Position numbers and translations under genes: made by a program. A stretch of DNA of 64,000 bases, taken from the NCBI GenBank assembly GCA_965198325.1, contig CBDAPE010000011.1, positions 1 to 64,000 on the forward strand, given 5' to 3'. Within the stretch, counting starts at the first letter, position 1, and every line of letters starts with the position of its first letter. This DNA is from CBDAPE01 sp965198325. Its GTDB lineage: Bacteria > Pseudomonadota > Alphaproteobacteria > UBA828 > JAPUJA01. The notes beneath the pieces were generated by a model. It searched no databases and was not told the origin of the DNA. It saw only the letters and a list, made by a program, of their open reading frames with translations. Of the stretch, positions 25,710-35,276 are shown piece by piece.

Positions 25710-26466
25710 GCACGGAGCCCCGGCAGCAGGCTCATGTACGACTTGGCAGACGTGGTCGCGACCCGGGCGCGCGGCAGGTACGGATAGACCTCGAGGTTGA
25801 GCCGGGGCGGCCGCCGCTCGATGCGGCACAGCACCAGGTGCTTGACGGCATCGAAGCCGATGGCGCCGATCCTGAGCGCATCGTCGACCGCTGCCGTCAG
25901 CTCCTCGAGCCGGAAGCTCTCCAGCAGACGGAGCACCTGGACGTACTCGCGCTTGCCTGCCTTGCCCATGCGAGCTTCGAGGAGGCGTCGCAGGGTGATG
26001 AAGCTATCGGGCAGGTCCCAGCCCGCCAACGGCGCGGCCTGGTCGAGGGCGCTGATCTTCTGCTCGGTCAAGGGCAGGTAATGCAGCGGGTCGAAGATCA
26101 GGTCCGCGCTGTCATAGGACCGGCGGTGCCGGGCGATCACTTCGGCGCCGCAAGAGATCATCACCTCGTCGACATAGCCGCGGATCAGCACCTCGCGGTG
26201 CCCGTATGCTACGGGCACCGAGTAGTCGTGGCCGCGGTAACGCACCAGCGACAGTGAGCTCGCCCTTCCGGGACGCTTGTCGCAGGCATCATAGGGAGCA
26301 GGCGGCAATGGCAAGAGAACTTGACGGTCCCGTTCGAGGCGCTCGCTGATGGTTTCCTTGTGACCCCGCAGCCGTGCGGCCCGGCGCCGGCAACACCGTT
26401 CGGCGAGAGCACCGTTGAGAGCCTCGAAGCTCTCGGCCAGCGGGATCGGGACCAGGAAGTCCCGCC
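25706..26466 (-). pseudogene. istA: IS21-A istA, C-terminal half
   Basis: The reading frame is open from the IS256 junction (26466) through LAESFEALNGALAERCCRRR to the end shared with istB, about 253 of 499 residues. The rve catalytic part is missing. There are local changes against the intact copy, for example LEELTAAVDD in place of LEEVEGAVGD. Confidence 0.88.
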
Positions 26467-27807
26467 GAGAGTGTCAGATATCTTGTGTAAATGAGTGCCG
26501 TGGGTCCAATATTTAGTATGGGAGGACCTACGATGAGGACTATCAGACCTGAACTTCTGGACGAACTTCTGGCCGATTACGAGAAGCCGGATGACCTGCT
26601 GGGCGAAGACGGGCTGTTCAAGCAGCTCAAGGCGGTGCTCTTGGAGCGGGCGCTTGACGCCGAGCTGAGCGATCACCTGGGCTACGAGAAGGGTGACCCG
26701 GCCGGTCGCGGCACGGGTAACAGCCGCAACGGCTACTCGGACAAGACGGTGCTGAGCGAGGATGGCGAGATCGATATCGCCGTGCCGCGCGACCGCACCG
26801 GCACGTTCGACCCGCTGATCGTGCCCAAGGGCGAACGCCGTCTCGAGGGCTTCGACGATCGCATCGTGTCGCTGTATGCCCGCGGCATGACGGTGCGCGA
26901 GATACGTGGCCATCTGCAGGAGCTTTACGGGGTCGCGGTTTCGCCGGACCTGATCAGCCGGGTCACCGACGCGGTACTCGAGGAGGTCCGCGAATGGCAG
27001 AACCGACCGCTCGATGCGGTCTATCCGGTGGTGTTCTTTGACGCGCTGCGGGTCAAGATCCGCGACGAAGGCCTGGTGCGCAACAAAGCAGTCTACGTTG
27101 CACTGGCCCTCACCGCTGAAGGCGAGAAGGAGGTTCTCGGGCTGTGGATCGAGCAGACCGAAGGCGCCAAGTTCTGGCTCAAGGTGATGAACGACCTCAA
27201 GACCCGCGGCGTCGCTGACATCCTGATCGCCGTGGTCGACGGCCTCAAGGGCTTCCCCGAGGCGATAACAACGGTGTTCCCCGAGACCACGGTGCAGACC
27301 TGCATCGTGCATCTGATCCGCAGTTCGCTGGCGTTCGTGTCGTGGAAGGACCGAAAGAGGATCATGCCCGATATCAAGGCGATCTACCGCGCCGAAACCG
27401 CCGAGACCGCGGCGGCCAAGCTCGACGAGTTCGAGGCCAAATGGGGCGAGCGCTATCCGGCGATCGCGCCCAGCTGGCGCCGCGCCTGGGAGCAGGTGGT
27501 GCCGATGTTCGCGTTCCCGCCGGCGATCCGCAAGATGATCTACACCACCAACGCGCTGGAGAGCCTGCACCGATCTTTGCGCAAGATCATCAAGACACGC
27601 GGTAGCTTCCCCAACGACGAGGCGGCGGTCAAGCTGTTGTTCCTGGCGATCCGCAATGCCGGTGTCGGCTGGAAACGGCCTATTGAATGGACCGCCGCAA
27701 TGGGGCAGTTTGCGATCCTGTTCGAGGATCGCTTTCCGGCCTCAGCGCGCTGAGGCCGGAAACAATGTCGCCCACGGCGTCACTTACACAGACAATCGGA
27801 CACACCC
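26467..27807 (+). mobile_element. IS256-family element, copy 2 (complete, no duplication)
   Basis: It is 1341 bp with the same ends as copy 1 (GAGAGTGTC at 26467, GACACACCC at 27807). The left flank is GTCCCGCC (istA) and the right flank CGCGCTGC (outer-membrane gene); they do not match. Unlike copies 1 and 3, this one therefore joins two DNAs that were not originally adjacent. Confidence 0.94.
26533..27753 (+). CDS. IS256-family transposase
   Basis: This is an intact 406-residue Mutator-like DDE transposase, the same protein as at 6806-8026, with FFDALRVKI, VVDGLKGFPEA and TTNALESLHRSLRK. The ATG at 26533 follows GGAGGA at 26521-26526. Confidence 0.95.
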   Translation: MRTIRPELLDELLADYEKPDDLLGEDGLFKQLKAVLLERALDAELSDHLGYEKGDPAGRGTGNSRNGYSDKTVLSEDGEIDIAVPRDRTGTFDPLIVPKGERRLEGFDDRIVSLYARGMTVREIRGHLQELYGVAVSPDLISRVTDAVLEEVREWQNRPLDAVYPVVFFDALRVKIRDEGLVRNKAVYVALALTAEGEKEVLGLWIEQTEGAKFWLKVMNDLKTRGVADILIAVVDGLKGFPEAITTVFPETTVQTCIVHLIRSSLAFVSWKDRKRIMPDIKAIYRAETAETAAAKLDEFEAKWGERYPAIAPSWRRAWEQVVPMFAFPPAIRKMIYTTNALESLHRSLRKIIKTRGSFPNDEAAVKLLFLAIRNAGVGWKRPIEWTAAMGQFAILFEDRFPASAR

Positions 27808-28345
27808 CGCGCTGCGGCCCATGACGACGAGAACGTGCCTTTGTACCTCGGCCAGACGGACCAAAAAGCCATAAATGAAGTTATCAATGGTTCCGTCAGG
27901 CTCGGCAACCTTGCGTCCCACAACATCTTCATCAACGGCTACTACGACGTCCCGATTGACTCAAAGATTACGCCGTATTTCGGAGCGGGAGTGGGTTGGT
28001 CGTGCGTCTCACTTGATTATTCCGCCAACTTTACGCGTTCAATAACGTCGGGGGGGGGGGTCTCTTGCCGGAACGACAACTGTCGCCAAAGAGACATTTT
28101 CGGACGATATATTCGGTTACCAGTTGGTTGCCGGTGCGGATTATCCGCTTGGCGAGCGGATCACAATGGGATTGAAGTTTCGCTGGGCCGATTACGGCGA
28201 ATTCAAGGTTGATGGGAAATCCTGGGACCGACTTCGCAGCCACGCGTCGCTCACCGCACCCGGCGGCGATCCAATTATCTACGGGCTAAAGGCAGACGAC
28301 ATCCAGTTCTGGGCATTGAGCTTTGCCTTGAAATACCGGTTTTGA
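27808..28345 (+). pseudogene. Outer-membrane beta-barrel protein, 5' end lost, frameshift in G11
   Basis: Two frames together encode a porin-like small barrel. Frame 1 (to 28049) has NGYYDVPIDSKITPYFGAGV, the typical strand-turn pattern. After the G tract the next frame gives LAGTTTVAKETFSDDIFGY, then LVAGADYPLGERITMGLKFR and the terminal FWALSFALKYRF ending in Phe, as outer-membrane proteins do. With ten G instead of eleven the two frames join. The N-terminus and signal peptide are missing because IS256 copy 2 ends at 27807. It resembles the intact protein at 31836-32711 in architecture. Confidence 0.75.
28050..28060 (+). repeat. Homopolymer G11 inside the barrel-protein gene
   Basis: Eleven consecutive G bases lie in the coding sequence. 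Removing one G restores the frame. Such tracts slip easily in replication and, in other bacteria, switch surface genes on and off; they also cause sequencing errors. Confidence 0.8.
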
Positions 28346-28624
28346 ACGATGACCAATCCTCGTTGGCGGGAGTTTTTTCGGGCATCGCCAAGGAACTTGA
28401 CAAACTAGCTCCCTTTAAACGCCCTGAAACGCCCGTTTCCGGTCTTTACGGGCGCATGAACGGGCTGTTTCTGTGTTTTTGTGGCTGCTTGACCCGGTCA
28501 TTTCGAGGCGCCCAGCCGACGCGTAATCCATTGGCTCGTTGCAGATAGTCGCAGGTAGTCGCAGATAATTACACATCATTTGGCACTCTTTACACACGGA
28601 GATGTGCTGGTTTATGGCTGCCCG

Positions 28625-28863
28625 CACCTAATTTATCTCGCGGATAAGTCGGACAGGTTTCTCCCGCGGCGCGGCCGGGCGCGCTACGAGGTGATCGAGT
28701 GGCTCATGTTCCAGTTGGCAATCATCGGACCGATGTTCGGTCAGGCCCATCATTTCTGCGAATTCGCACCCAAGAAGCTGCCCTGCATCGTCAAGCGCTA
28801 CAGCGGCGAGCCGAATCGTCTCTACGGCGTGCTCGACAAGCGCCTGCGCGGGCACCAATACAT
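28625..28863 (+). pseudogene. Glutathione S-transferase fragment (YfcG-like)
   Basis: The frame encodes YLADKSDRFLPRRGRARYEV, then IEWLMFQLAIIGPMFGQAHH and KRYSGEPNRLYGVLDKRLRG. This is the start of the helical domain of a YfcG-like glutathione transferase. The thioredoxin-fold N-terminus and the end of the helical domain are missing, and the flanking parts of the open frame (28580-29044) are unrelated. It is a decayed gene distinct from yghU. Confidence 0.7.
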
Positions 28864-29494
28864 TAGGTGTCGCGCTCACCAGCGGATATCGGCGCCATCG
28901 CTCACCCCTTTCGTCCAGCAGGCGCGAACACTAGGTCGGGCATCGTCAGAACGACTGAGCGTGATCCGGCCAATCAAAGCGGTCAAGACCCTCACTGCCG
29001 GAGGTGATACGCAGCGAGGAGCCCCGCGCCATTGTCCGGGATGACGAGGCCGGGACCGTCGACGGCGGGCTTTCTAATATCCCTTGGATCCGCCGGGTGA
29101 TCGCCGCTGGGAAGCCGGTCACCGTCGGCACCCCCGGCGGGCGCCTGGGGCTCGCGCAACCCGGGCCACGACCCGGCTGAGTTCCTCATGCTGCTCTCTT
29201 TGGCCTCCTGGCCCGCTCTCAACGAGCCCCTGCGCTCCAGCCTGCCGACCGTATTCGACGGCGTCGAACTGCCCAAGCCCGATCCCGACGAGCGGTTCCA
29301 TAACGCCGACGGCGCCCTGCTCACCCGACTGCGCCGTGAGCCTCCGGGTTGCCCGCGGAAAGCGGGGGCCTGAAACCGCCCGAAATCCTCCACGCTGCCC
29401 CCCCCTGAAACGTTCGTAAAGCCCTCTTTTCAGGCCGATTACGGGCGCGTGAACGGGCGAATCCCGTGTTTTCTACCGCCGCTCGGGAGGGCGT
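28864..29494. other. Gene-poor region left of IS21-B
   Basis: Short plus-strand frames (for example 29188-29373, MLLSLASWPALNEPLRSS) may be gene fragments, but I do not recognise them. A segment around 29404-29460 (…GATTACGGGCGCGTGAACGGG) is a diverged copy of 28424-28465 (…CTTTACGGGCGCATGAACGGG), so a short dispersed repeat is present twice here. Confidence 0.4.
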
Positions 29495-29709
29495 TGTCAA
29501 TGGCAGCCGAAAATTGCGCACTTTTGGCAATCGAAAATTACTCACTTCGAGCGCGCGGTCGTACCCCCAGACGCGGTGTTGGGGGTGTCTAACTCGGTGT
29601 AGCTGTGGGTAACCGGGTTGGCGCAGCGACCGCCAAGACTCAGGCGGCGGCAACCCGGTTATCCACAACGGGCGGCCGTTACCGTACCCGTTTCCGTTTT
29701 GGCCGGCGA

Positions 29710-30507
29710 TCACGACGCGGCCCTCTTACGGCGTCGATCCGAGCCGGACTGCAGTAGGTTCTGATGATCCTTCATCCGGTAGCTGTTGCCCCGGATGTTG
29801 ACGATGTGGCAGTGGTGCACCAGCCGGTCGATGAGGGCCGCTGCCATCACCTCGTCGCCGAGCACACCGCCCCATTCCTCGAAGCCCTTGTTCGACGTCA
29901 GCACGCTCGAGGCCCTCTCGTGGCGGGCGTTGATGAGCTGGAAGAAGAGCACGGCGCCGTCCTGGTTGACCGGCAGGTAGCCGATCTCGTCAACCACGAG
30001 CAGGGCCGGGTGCGTCAGCACGCGCAGCCGGCGGGACAGGTTGCCGGCGGCCTTGGCCTCGGTGAGGGATTCGATCAGCCCCGCCAGGGTCCCGTAGTAG
30101 ACGCGGCGACCGGACTGCGTCGCCGCGATCGCCAGGCTGATCGCCAGATGAGTCTTTCCCACGCCGGGCGGCCCGAGCAGGATCACGTTCTCCCGTCGGT
30201 CCAGGAAGCCGAGCTCGTGCAGGCTCTCGACCTGCTCGCGCTCGATGCTGGGCTGGAAGGCGAAGTCGAACTGGTTCAGGGTCTTCACCGCCGGCAGCCG
30301 CGAGGAGCGCATGGCGGTCTGGAGCCGACGGTTGTTGCGCAGCACGATCTGGGCGTTCAGGAGTTGCTCGATGGCCTCGGCCGCCGAGATCGTGCCGCCG
30401 TCGGCTTCTGAGAGGACGCCGTCGACGGCCTCCAGCGCGCCGGGCATCTTCAGGTCCGCCAGCATCGCCCGCAACCGATCGCGCCGGCTCGGCGCCGGGG
30501 CCTTCAT
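29710..30507 (-). CDS. istB: IS21-B IstB ATP-binding protein
   Basis: This is an AAA+ helper ATPase of 265 residues. Walker A is GPPGVGKTHLAISLA and Walker B LLVVDEIGYLP; SNKGFEEWGGVLGDEVMAAA and the C-terminal RGNSYRMKDH are family motifs. The ATG at 30507 overlaps the istA stop in ATGA. It differs strongly from the IS21-A IstB. Intact. Confidence 0.93.
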   Translation of the reverse strand: MKAPAPSRRDRLRAMLADLKMPGALEAVDGVLSEADGGTISAAEAIEQLLNAQIVLRNNRRLQTAMRSSRLPAVKTLNQFDFAFQPSIEREQVESLHELGFLDRRENVILLGPPGVGKTHLAISLAIAATQSGRRVYYGTLAGLIESLTEAKAAGNLSRRLRVLTHPALLVVDEIGYLPVNQDGAVLFFQLINARHERASSVLTSNKGFEEWGGVLGDEVMAAALIDRLVHHCHIVNIRGNSYRMKDHQNLLQSGSDRRRKRAAS

Positions 30508-31526
30508 TGTAGCGCCTCCGCATAGACACTGAGCGGTCGTCGCTCGACCTCGACGGTTGCGGGCAGCCGCCGCGGCGCCAGGTCTGGAGCCTGGTAGACG
30601 CCGAGACGCCGGTAGGGACCGATCGCCAGGGGGCGAAGCACCGCCCGCTCGTCGCGCTCGAAGCGGTCGATGGGGCGCTCCCCGGTCGTGGCGTGCCGGC
30701 GCACATTGGCCGTGCCCTCCAGCCAGCGCGCGGCCTGTTCGTTCAGATCGTCGTCGTTCGCGAACGAGCGGCCGTAGAAGAAGTTCTCGCGGATGTAGCG
30801 GATCGGGCGCTCCACCTTGCCCTTCGTCCGGGCTCGGTAGGGACGCCAGGAGCGCGGCACGAACCCCCAATGCGCGGCGAAGCGCAGGAACTCCGCGTTC
30901 AGCACCAGGCCCCCGCCGGCGGCGCGATCGTCGGACAGCACCACAGCGCGCATCTGGTCGAACAGCAGCTCCTCCGGAACCCCGCCGAACTTCTCGAAGG
31001 CGCTCTCCAGCGCTTCCATCAGGACCGCCATCGTCTGCCGAGGGTAGAAGTGCAGCCACAGCAACCGGGAGTAGCCCAGGACGACCACCAGGGCATGGCG
31101 CCGGCCCCAGGGAAGCGTGAACGTCCCGAAGTCCACCTGACCCTGCCGTCCCGCCGGCGTCTCGAACCGGACCGGCGCCTCGACCGGCTCGCGCGGCCGC
31201 GTCGCCCGCACGTAGTCCAGCACGCGCTTGTAACCGCCCGGATAACCCGCCGCACGGACCTCGTCGAACAGCCGCTTCGCCGACAGCTTCGGGAAAGCCT
31301 CGAGACGCGCGTCGATGATCTCCTTGTAGGGATCCAGCTTGTGAGCTACCGGGGGACGCGGCGTATACCCTCGCGCACCGGCCGACAGATCCCGGTCCAG
31401 ATGGCCCGTCTCGATCCAATAGTGGATCGTGCGACGGTTCACTCCGAACCGTCTCGACAACTCCGCCTTCGAGACGCCCTGATCCAGATAGGGCTTCAAC
31501 AACATCCTGATCTCCCATCCATACAT
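30504..31526 (-). CDS. istA: IS21-B IstA transposase
   Basis: This is a 340-residue transposase with an N-terminal helix-turn-helix (GVSKAELSRRFGVNRRTIHY) and an rve core: GQVDFGTFTLPW (first Asp), LFDQMRAVVLSD (second Asp) and YRARTKGKVERPIRYIREN (Glu). It is shorter than the IS21-A IstA (499 residues) but typical for this IS21 subgroup. It looks functional. Confidence 0.93.
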   Translation of the reverse strand: MYGWEIRMLLKPYLDQGVSKAELSRRFGVNRRTIHYWIETGHLDRDLSAGARGYTPRPPVAHKLDPYKEIIDARLEAFPKLSAKRLFDEVRAAGYPGGYKRVLDYVRATRPREPVEAPVRFETPAGRQGQVDFGTFTLPWGRRHALVVVLGYSRLLWLHFYPRQTMAVLMEALESAFEKFGGVPEELLFDQMRAVVLSDDRAAGGGLVLNAEFLRFAAHWGFVPRSWRPYRARTKGKVERPIRYIRENFFYGRSFANDDDLNEQAARWLEGTANVRRHATTGERPIDRFERDERAVLRPLAIGPYRRLGVYQAPDLAPRRLPATVEVERRPLSVYAEALQ

Positions 31527-31835
31527 CTGCGCACCGCTTCCCGCACTGTTGGCAAAGCCAACACAGCGGCCCGGCGCACCGTCAGCGACAAGTCAAAAGT
31601 GAGAAATTTTGGGTTGCCACAAATGGGAAATTTATAGTCGCCGCCAACAGTGCGTTACGGTGTGGAAAATCCGGTTGATTCAGAGGGCCTGCATGTGCCT
31701 GTGTGCAGCCTCGATGTCGTGGGGCCGCGCCTTACGGCGTCCCTTGACGCTCGCGTCGCTGCACCGCTACAATCGAATCAATCGCGCTGGAGCGGTGGAC
31801 TCTTCAAATCATCGAACCGGGCGGAAGGCAACGGA

Positions 31836-32711
31836 ATGCGATTATCGTCGGGGAAGTTCCGCGCCGGTATCGCGGCGCTGGGAGTTTGCATCTTTCTCGC
31901 GGCCGCCACGGGGCAGAGCGCGGCCGGAGAACGCCCGCATTCCGGCTGGTACCTGGGAGCGGGCATCGGCGCGAACTGGACTTCCGGCATGAAGCAGGTG
32001 GGCCACAACCGCGACACGACCTGCTACCCGGATGATGATTGCGGGCACCTCGTCAACGGAGCGCCCGAGGGCTATCGATGGTTCTACGACCTTGATATGA
32101 CCCGCGGTGCCGCGTTCGAAATTTCAATTGGCCACCGGTTCGACGATGTGCGTCTCGAATTGTCGGCCACCCAGCGCACGAGCGGCGTTGAGCAGGAATT
32201 TACCGGCATTGCCTACCTTGACGGATCCGCTATCGTTCCCGCGGCAAACAGCGATTATGAATCGACTTCCATGACCTCGGTGGGCGATCTCAGGACACGC
32301 ACCCTGTCGCTCAACGCCTACTACGACTTCCCACTCGCCGAAAGCCGGATTGCGCCTTACCTGGGCGCCGGACTGGGCCTTTCCCTCGTCGAGCTGTCCG
32401 GGCTGTATTATCACAGCCGCTACTCGTGCAGGCAGAATGTACAGTGCGGCGAGCCCGGGCAGTACGACAGCCGGCAGGCTGTCGACTTGTCCGACACCGT
32501 CCTCTCCGGGCACCTCTACGCCGGCGCCGACTACAGCCTGGATGACAGGTTCCTGCTCGGCCTGAAGCTTTCCTACAGCCTGGTGGGCGACATCGTAGAC
32601 AGAAGCGCTTACTCCGAGCACAAGATCGCAGATATAACGAACCTGACCGATATTAGCGGGATCGATCAGTGGTCCCTGACGATCGGCCTGAAGTATCTGT
32701 TCGGCGACTGA
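31836..32711 (+). CDS. Outer-membrane beta-barrel protein (porin-like fold)
   Basis: The 291-residue protein starts with a signal peptide (MRLSSGKFRAGIAALGVCIF followed by LAAATGQSAAG). Mature repeats of amphipathic strands follow: GWYLGAGIGANW, AAFEISIGHRFDDVRLELS, LSLNAYYDFPLAESRIAPY and GLGLSLVELSG. It ends in LTIGLKYLFGD. This fits the small OMP_b-brl / Opa-like barrel family of alphaproteobacteria. The ATG at 31836 has GGAAGG about 8 bases upstream; the frame is open further left into the IS21-B flank, but the signal peptide fixes the start. Four Cys in the loop regions are unusual. The function is unknown. Confidence 0.82.
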   Translation: MRLSSGKFRAGIAALGVCIFLAAATGQSAAGERPHSGWYLGAGIGANWTSGMKQVGHNRDTTCYPDDDCGHLVNGAPEGYRWFYDLDMTRGAAFEISIGHRFDDVRLELSATQRTSGVEQEFTGIAYLDGSAIVPAANSDYESTSMTSVGDLRTRTLSLNAYYDFPLAESRIAPYLGAGLGLSLVELSGLYYHSRYSCRQNVQCGEPGQYDSRQAVDLSDTVLSGHLYAGADYSLDDRFLLGLKLSYSLVGDIVDRSAYSEHKIADITNLTDISGIDQWSLTIGLKYLFGD

Positions 32712-33015
32712 TGTGGTGGTCCGGGTTTGCAGGACAGGCTGGCGGCTTGTCCATCGTATCCACAGGCGGGCCGCCGCGGTAGGCCTTCGCAGCCGCACGC
32801 AGATCGTGACGATCCCGCCGCCGACGCGGCGTGCGACCGAAGTCTAACAGCGGAACGGTCGGATCATTCCGGGCGAGTACGGAGCTGCCACGTCCGCCTG
32901 AGAACGGCGGCGCAATAATCCCCCACTGAAGCGGCCGGTTGATCCGGCTGTGGCGGACCAAAATGGGACCGTCTATAGCCTTCTGTCAGGGTTGCTCTGA
33001 CTGGAAGGCGGGGGG

Positions 33016-34515
33016 ATGTATCGGGTGGATTTGTACGCGCGGGTTCGGCGGGCGTGTCGTGTCGAGGGAATGAGCACCCGCGAGGCCTCGCGGGTGTTCG
33101 GGCTGGACCGCAAGACGGTCCGCAAGATGCTGTCGTTCTCGGTGCCGCCGGGGTCTCGCCGCGGCAAGCCGCCACGGCGGCCGAAGCGGGGTCCGTTCAC
33201 GGGGATCATCGATCGGATTCTGGAAGACGATCGGACCAGCCACCACAAGCAACGGCCCACGGCGAAGCGGATCTTCGACCGTCTCCGGGACGAGTACGGC
33301 TTTACGGGCGGCTACACCATCGTGAAGGACTATGTCCGTGAGCGGCGGCTTCGGTCGCGCGAGATGTTCGTGCCGCTCGTCCATTCCCCCGGCCCCGCCC
33401 AGGCGGACTTCGGCGAGGCGATGGCGGTGATCGGCGGCGTGGCGTGCAAGGTCCACTTCCTTGCCTTCGATCTTCCCCACAGTGATGCCTGCTTCGTGAA
33501 GGCCTACCCGGCGGAGACGACCGAGGCGTTCTGCGCTGGCCACAACGCGGCGGTTGCGTTCTTCGGCGGCGTCCCCCGATCCATCCTGTACGACAACACC
33601 AAGCTGGCAGTCGCCCGGATACTGGGCGATGGCAAGCGGCAGCGAACGCGCGTCTTCACGGACCTTCAATCCCCCTATCTGTTCGAGGACAGGTTCGGCC
33701 GGCCGGGCAAGGGCAACGACAAAGGCAAGGTCGAGGGACTGGTCGGCTTCATCCGGCGGACCTTCCGGGTCCCCGTCCCGCGGGCCGAGAGCTTCGAGGC
33801 GCTGAACGATGCTCTCGCGGGACAGTGCCGCCGGCGCCAGGCGGCGCGGCTGCGGGGTCACAAGGAGACCATCGGCGAGCGCCTCGCACGGGACCAGGAA
33901 GCCTTCTTGCCTCTCCCCCCGGCACCATACGATGCCTGCGACAAGCGCACTGGACGGGTGAGCTCGCTGTCGCTGGTGCGCTGCCGGGGCAACGACTACT
34001 CGGTGCCCGTGGCCTATGGCCACCGCGAGGTGCTGATCCGGTGCTCCGTCGACGAGGTCGTTATCTCTTGCGGCGCGGAGGTGATTGCCCGGCACCGCCG
34101 GTCCTACGACAGCGAGGACCTGATCTTCGACCCGCTGCATTACCTACCCTTGATCGAGCAGAAGATCGGCGCCCTCGACCAGGCCGCGCCGTTGGCGGGC
34201 TGGGACCTGCCCGAGGCCTTCATCACTCTGCGACGCCTGCTCGAAGCCCGCATGGGCAAGGCGGGCAAGCGCGAGTACGTCCAGGTGCGCCGTCTGCTGG
34301 AGAGCTTCCGGCTCGAGGAGGTCGAGGGTGCGGTCGGCGACGCGCTCAGGCTCGGCGCCATCGGCTTCGATGCGGTGAAGCACCTGGTACTGTGCCGCAT
34401 CGAGCGGCGGCCGCCCCGGCTCAACCTCGAGGTCTATCCGTACCTGCCGCGCGCCCGGGTCGCGACGACGTCTGCCAAGTCGTACATGAGCCTGCTGTCG
34501 GGGCTCGGCGCATGA
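33016..34515 (+). CDS. istA: IS21-A IstA transposase
   Basis: This is a 499-residue transposase. The helix-turn-helix GMSTREASRVFGLDRKTVRK lies at about residues 19-38. The rve core has AQADFGEAMAVIGG (first Asp), ILYDNTKLAVAR (second Asp) and GKVEGLVGFIRR (Glu). The C-terminal Mu-type beta-barrel region (SLVRCRGNDYSVPVAYGHRE) follows. The ATG at 33016 is preceded by AGGCGGGGGG. It is the only fully intact IstA of this type in the window and could serve the other copies. Confidence 0.95.
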   Translation: MYRVDLYARVRRACRVEGMSTREASRVFGLDRKTVRKMLSFSVPPGSRRGKPPRRPKRGPFTGIIDRILEDDRTSHHKQRPTAKRIFDRLRDEYGFTGGYTIVKDYVRERRLRSREMFVPLVHSPGPAQADFGEAMAVIGGVACKVHFLAFDLPHSDACFVKAYPAETTEAFCAGHNAAVAFFGGVPRSILYDNTKLAVARILGDGKRQRTRVFTDLQSPYLFEDRFGRPGKGNDKGKVEGLVGFIRRTFRVPVPRAESFEALNDALAGQCRRRQAARLRGHKETIGERLARDQEAFLPLPPAPYDACDKRTGRVSSLSLVRCRGNDYSVPVAYGHREVLIRCSVDEVVISCGAEVIARHRRSYDSEDLIFDPLHYLPLIEQKIGALDQAAPLAGWDLPEAFITLRRLLEARMGKAGKREYVQVRRLLESFRLEEVEGAVGDALRLGAIGFDAVKHLVLCRIERRPPRLNLEVYPYLPRARVATTSAKSYMSLLSGLGA

Positions 34516-35276
34516 CCGACACACCACGGCTGCTGCTCGTCCACCACCTCAAGAGGCTGAAGCTGCCGACGGTCCTGAGGGAGTACGACAAGATCGCCCG
34601 GCAGTGCGCCTCGGAAGGCGTCGACCACGTTCGCTATCTTCTGCGTCTGGCCGAGCTCGAGCTGATCGACCGCGAGCGCCGCATGGTCGAGCGGCGGATC
34701 AAGGCGGCGCGCTTCCCCGTGATCAAGAGCCTCGATAGCTTCGATTTCAAGGTCATCCCCTCGCTCAACAAGACGTTGGTCCTGGAGCTCGCCCGCTGCG
34801 CGTACATCGAGCGCCGCGAGAACCTCATCGCGCTCGGCAACAGCGGCACCGGCAAGACCCACATCGCCCTCGGTCTCGGCTTGGCGGCCTGCCAGAAGGG
34901 CCTCTCGGTCGGCTTCATCACCGCCGCCGCGCTGGTTCACGAGCTCATCGAGGCCCGCGATGACAAGCAGCTGCTGAGGTTCCAGAAGAAGCTCGCCACC
35001 TACAAGCTTCTGATCATCGACGAGCTCGGCTTCGTGCCGCTGTCCAAGACCGGTGCCGAGCTCCTGTTCGAGGTGTTCAGCCAGCGCTACGAGCGCGGCT
35101 CGACCCTGGTCACCACCAATCTGCCGTTCGACGAATGGACCGAGGTGTTCGGCTCCGAGCGGCTTACCGGCGCTCTCCTCGACCGCCGCACCCACCACGT
35201 CAACATCCTCGAGATGAATGGCGAGAGCTACAGGCTCAACCAGAGCCGCAGGCGTCAAACCCCGACGGCGAACTGA
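34512..35276 (+). CDS. istB: IS21-A IstB
   Basis: This is a 254-residue AAA+ ATPase with Walker A GNSGTGKTH and Walker B LLIIDELGF. The ATG at 34512 overlaps the istA stop (ATGA). Near the C-terminus it has LLDRRTHHVNILEMN, where the other copies have LLDRLTHH. Confidence 0.94.
   Translation: MTDTPRLLLVHHLKRLKLPTVLREYDKIARQCASEGVDHVRYLLRLAELELIDRERRMVERRIKAARFPVIKSLDSFDFKVIPSLNKTLVLELARCAYIERRENLIALGNSGTGKTHIALGLGLAACQKGLSVGFITAAALVHELIEARDDKQLLRFQKKLATYKLLIIDELGFVPLSKTGAELLFEVFSQRYERGSTLVTTNLPFDEWTEVFGSERLTGALLDRRTHHVNILEMNGESYRLNQSRRRQTPTAN

Larger units (their letters stand above)
24757..26466 (-). mobile_element. IS21-A copy 2, istA 5' part lost
   Basis: The right end (TGTCAACGGCGGAGCAAA at 24757) cuts the amine oxidase gene. 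istB is complete. istA is cut at 26466, where IS256 copy 2 begins. No istA remainder appears on the other side of that IS256, so DNA has been deleted or exchanged there. Confidence 0.9.
29495..31649 (-). mobile_element. IS21-family element of a second type (IS21-B), complete
   Basis: The element is 2155 bp. The left end TGTCAATGGCAGCCGAAAAT contains two repeats of the type GGCAnnCGAAAATT…CTCACTT. The right end, read inward, is TGTTGGCGGCGACTATAAAT followed by GGCAACCCAAAATTTCTCAC, again with two units. Such multiple terminal repeats are typical of IS21. Both genes are intact. GCGT stands directly left of 29495 and two bases right of 31649, so the exact tips and duplication are uncertain. Confidence 0.88.

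Noticed and set aside
28580..29044. A 154-residue open frame as an intact gene
   Set aside because: Only its middle (28625-28863) matches a glutathione transferase; both flanks are unrelated, so it is a fragment.
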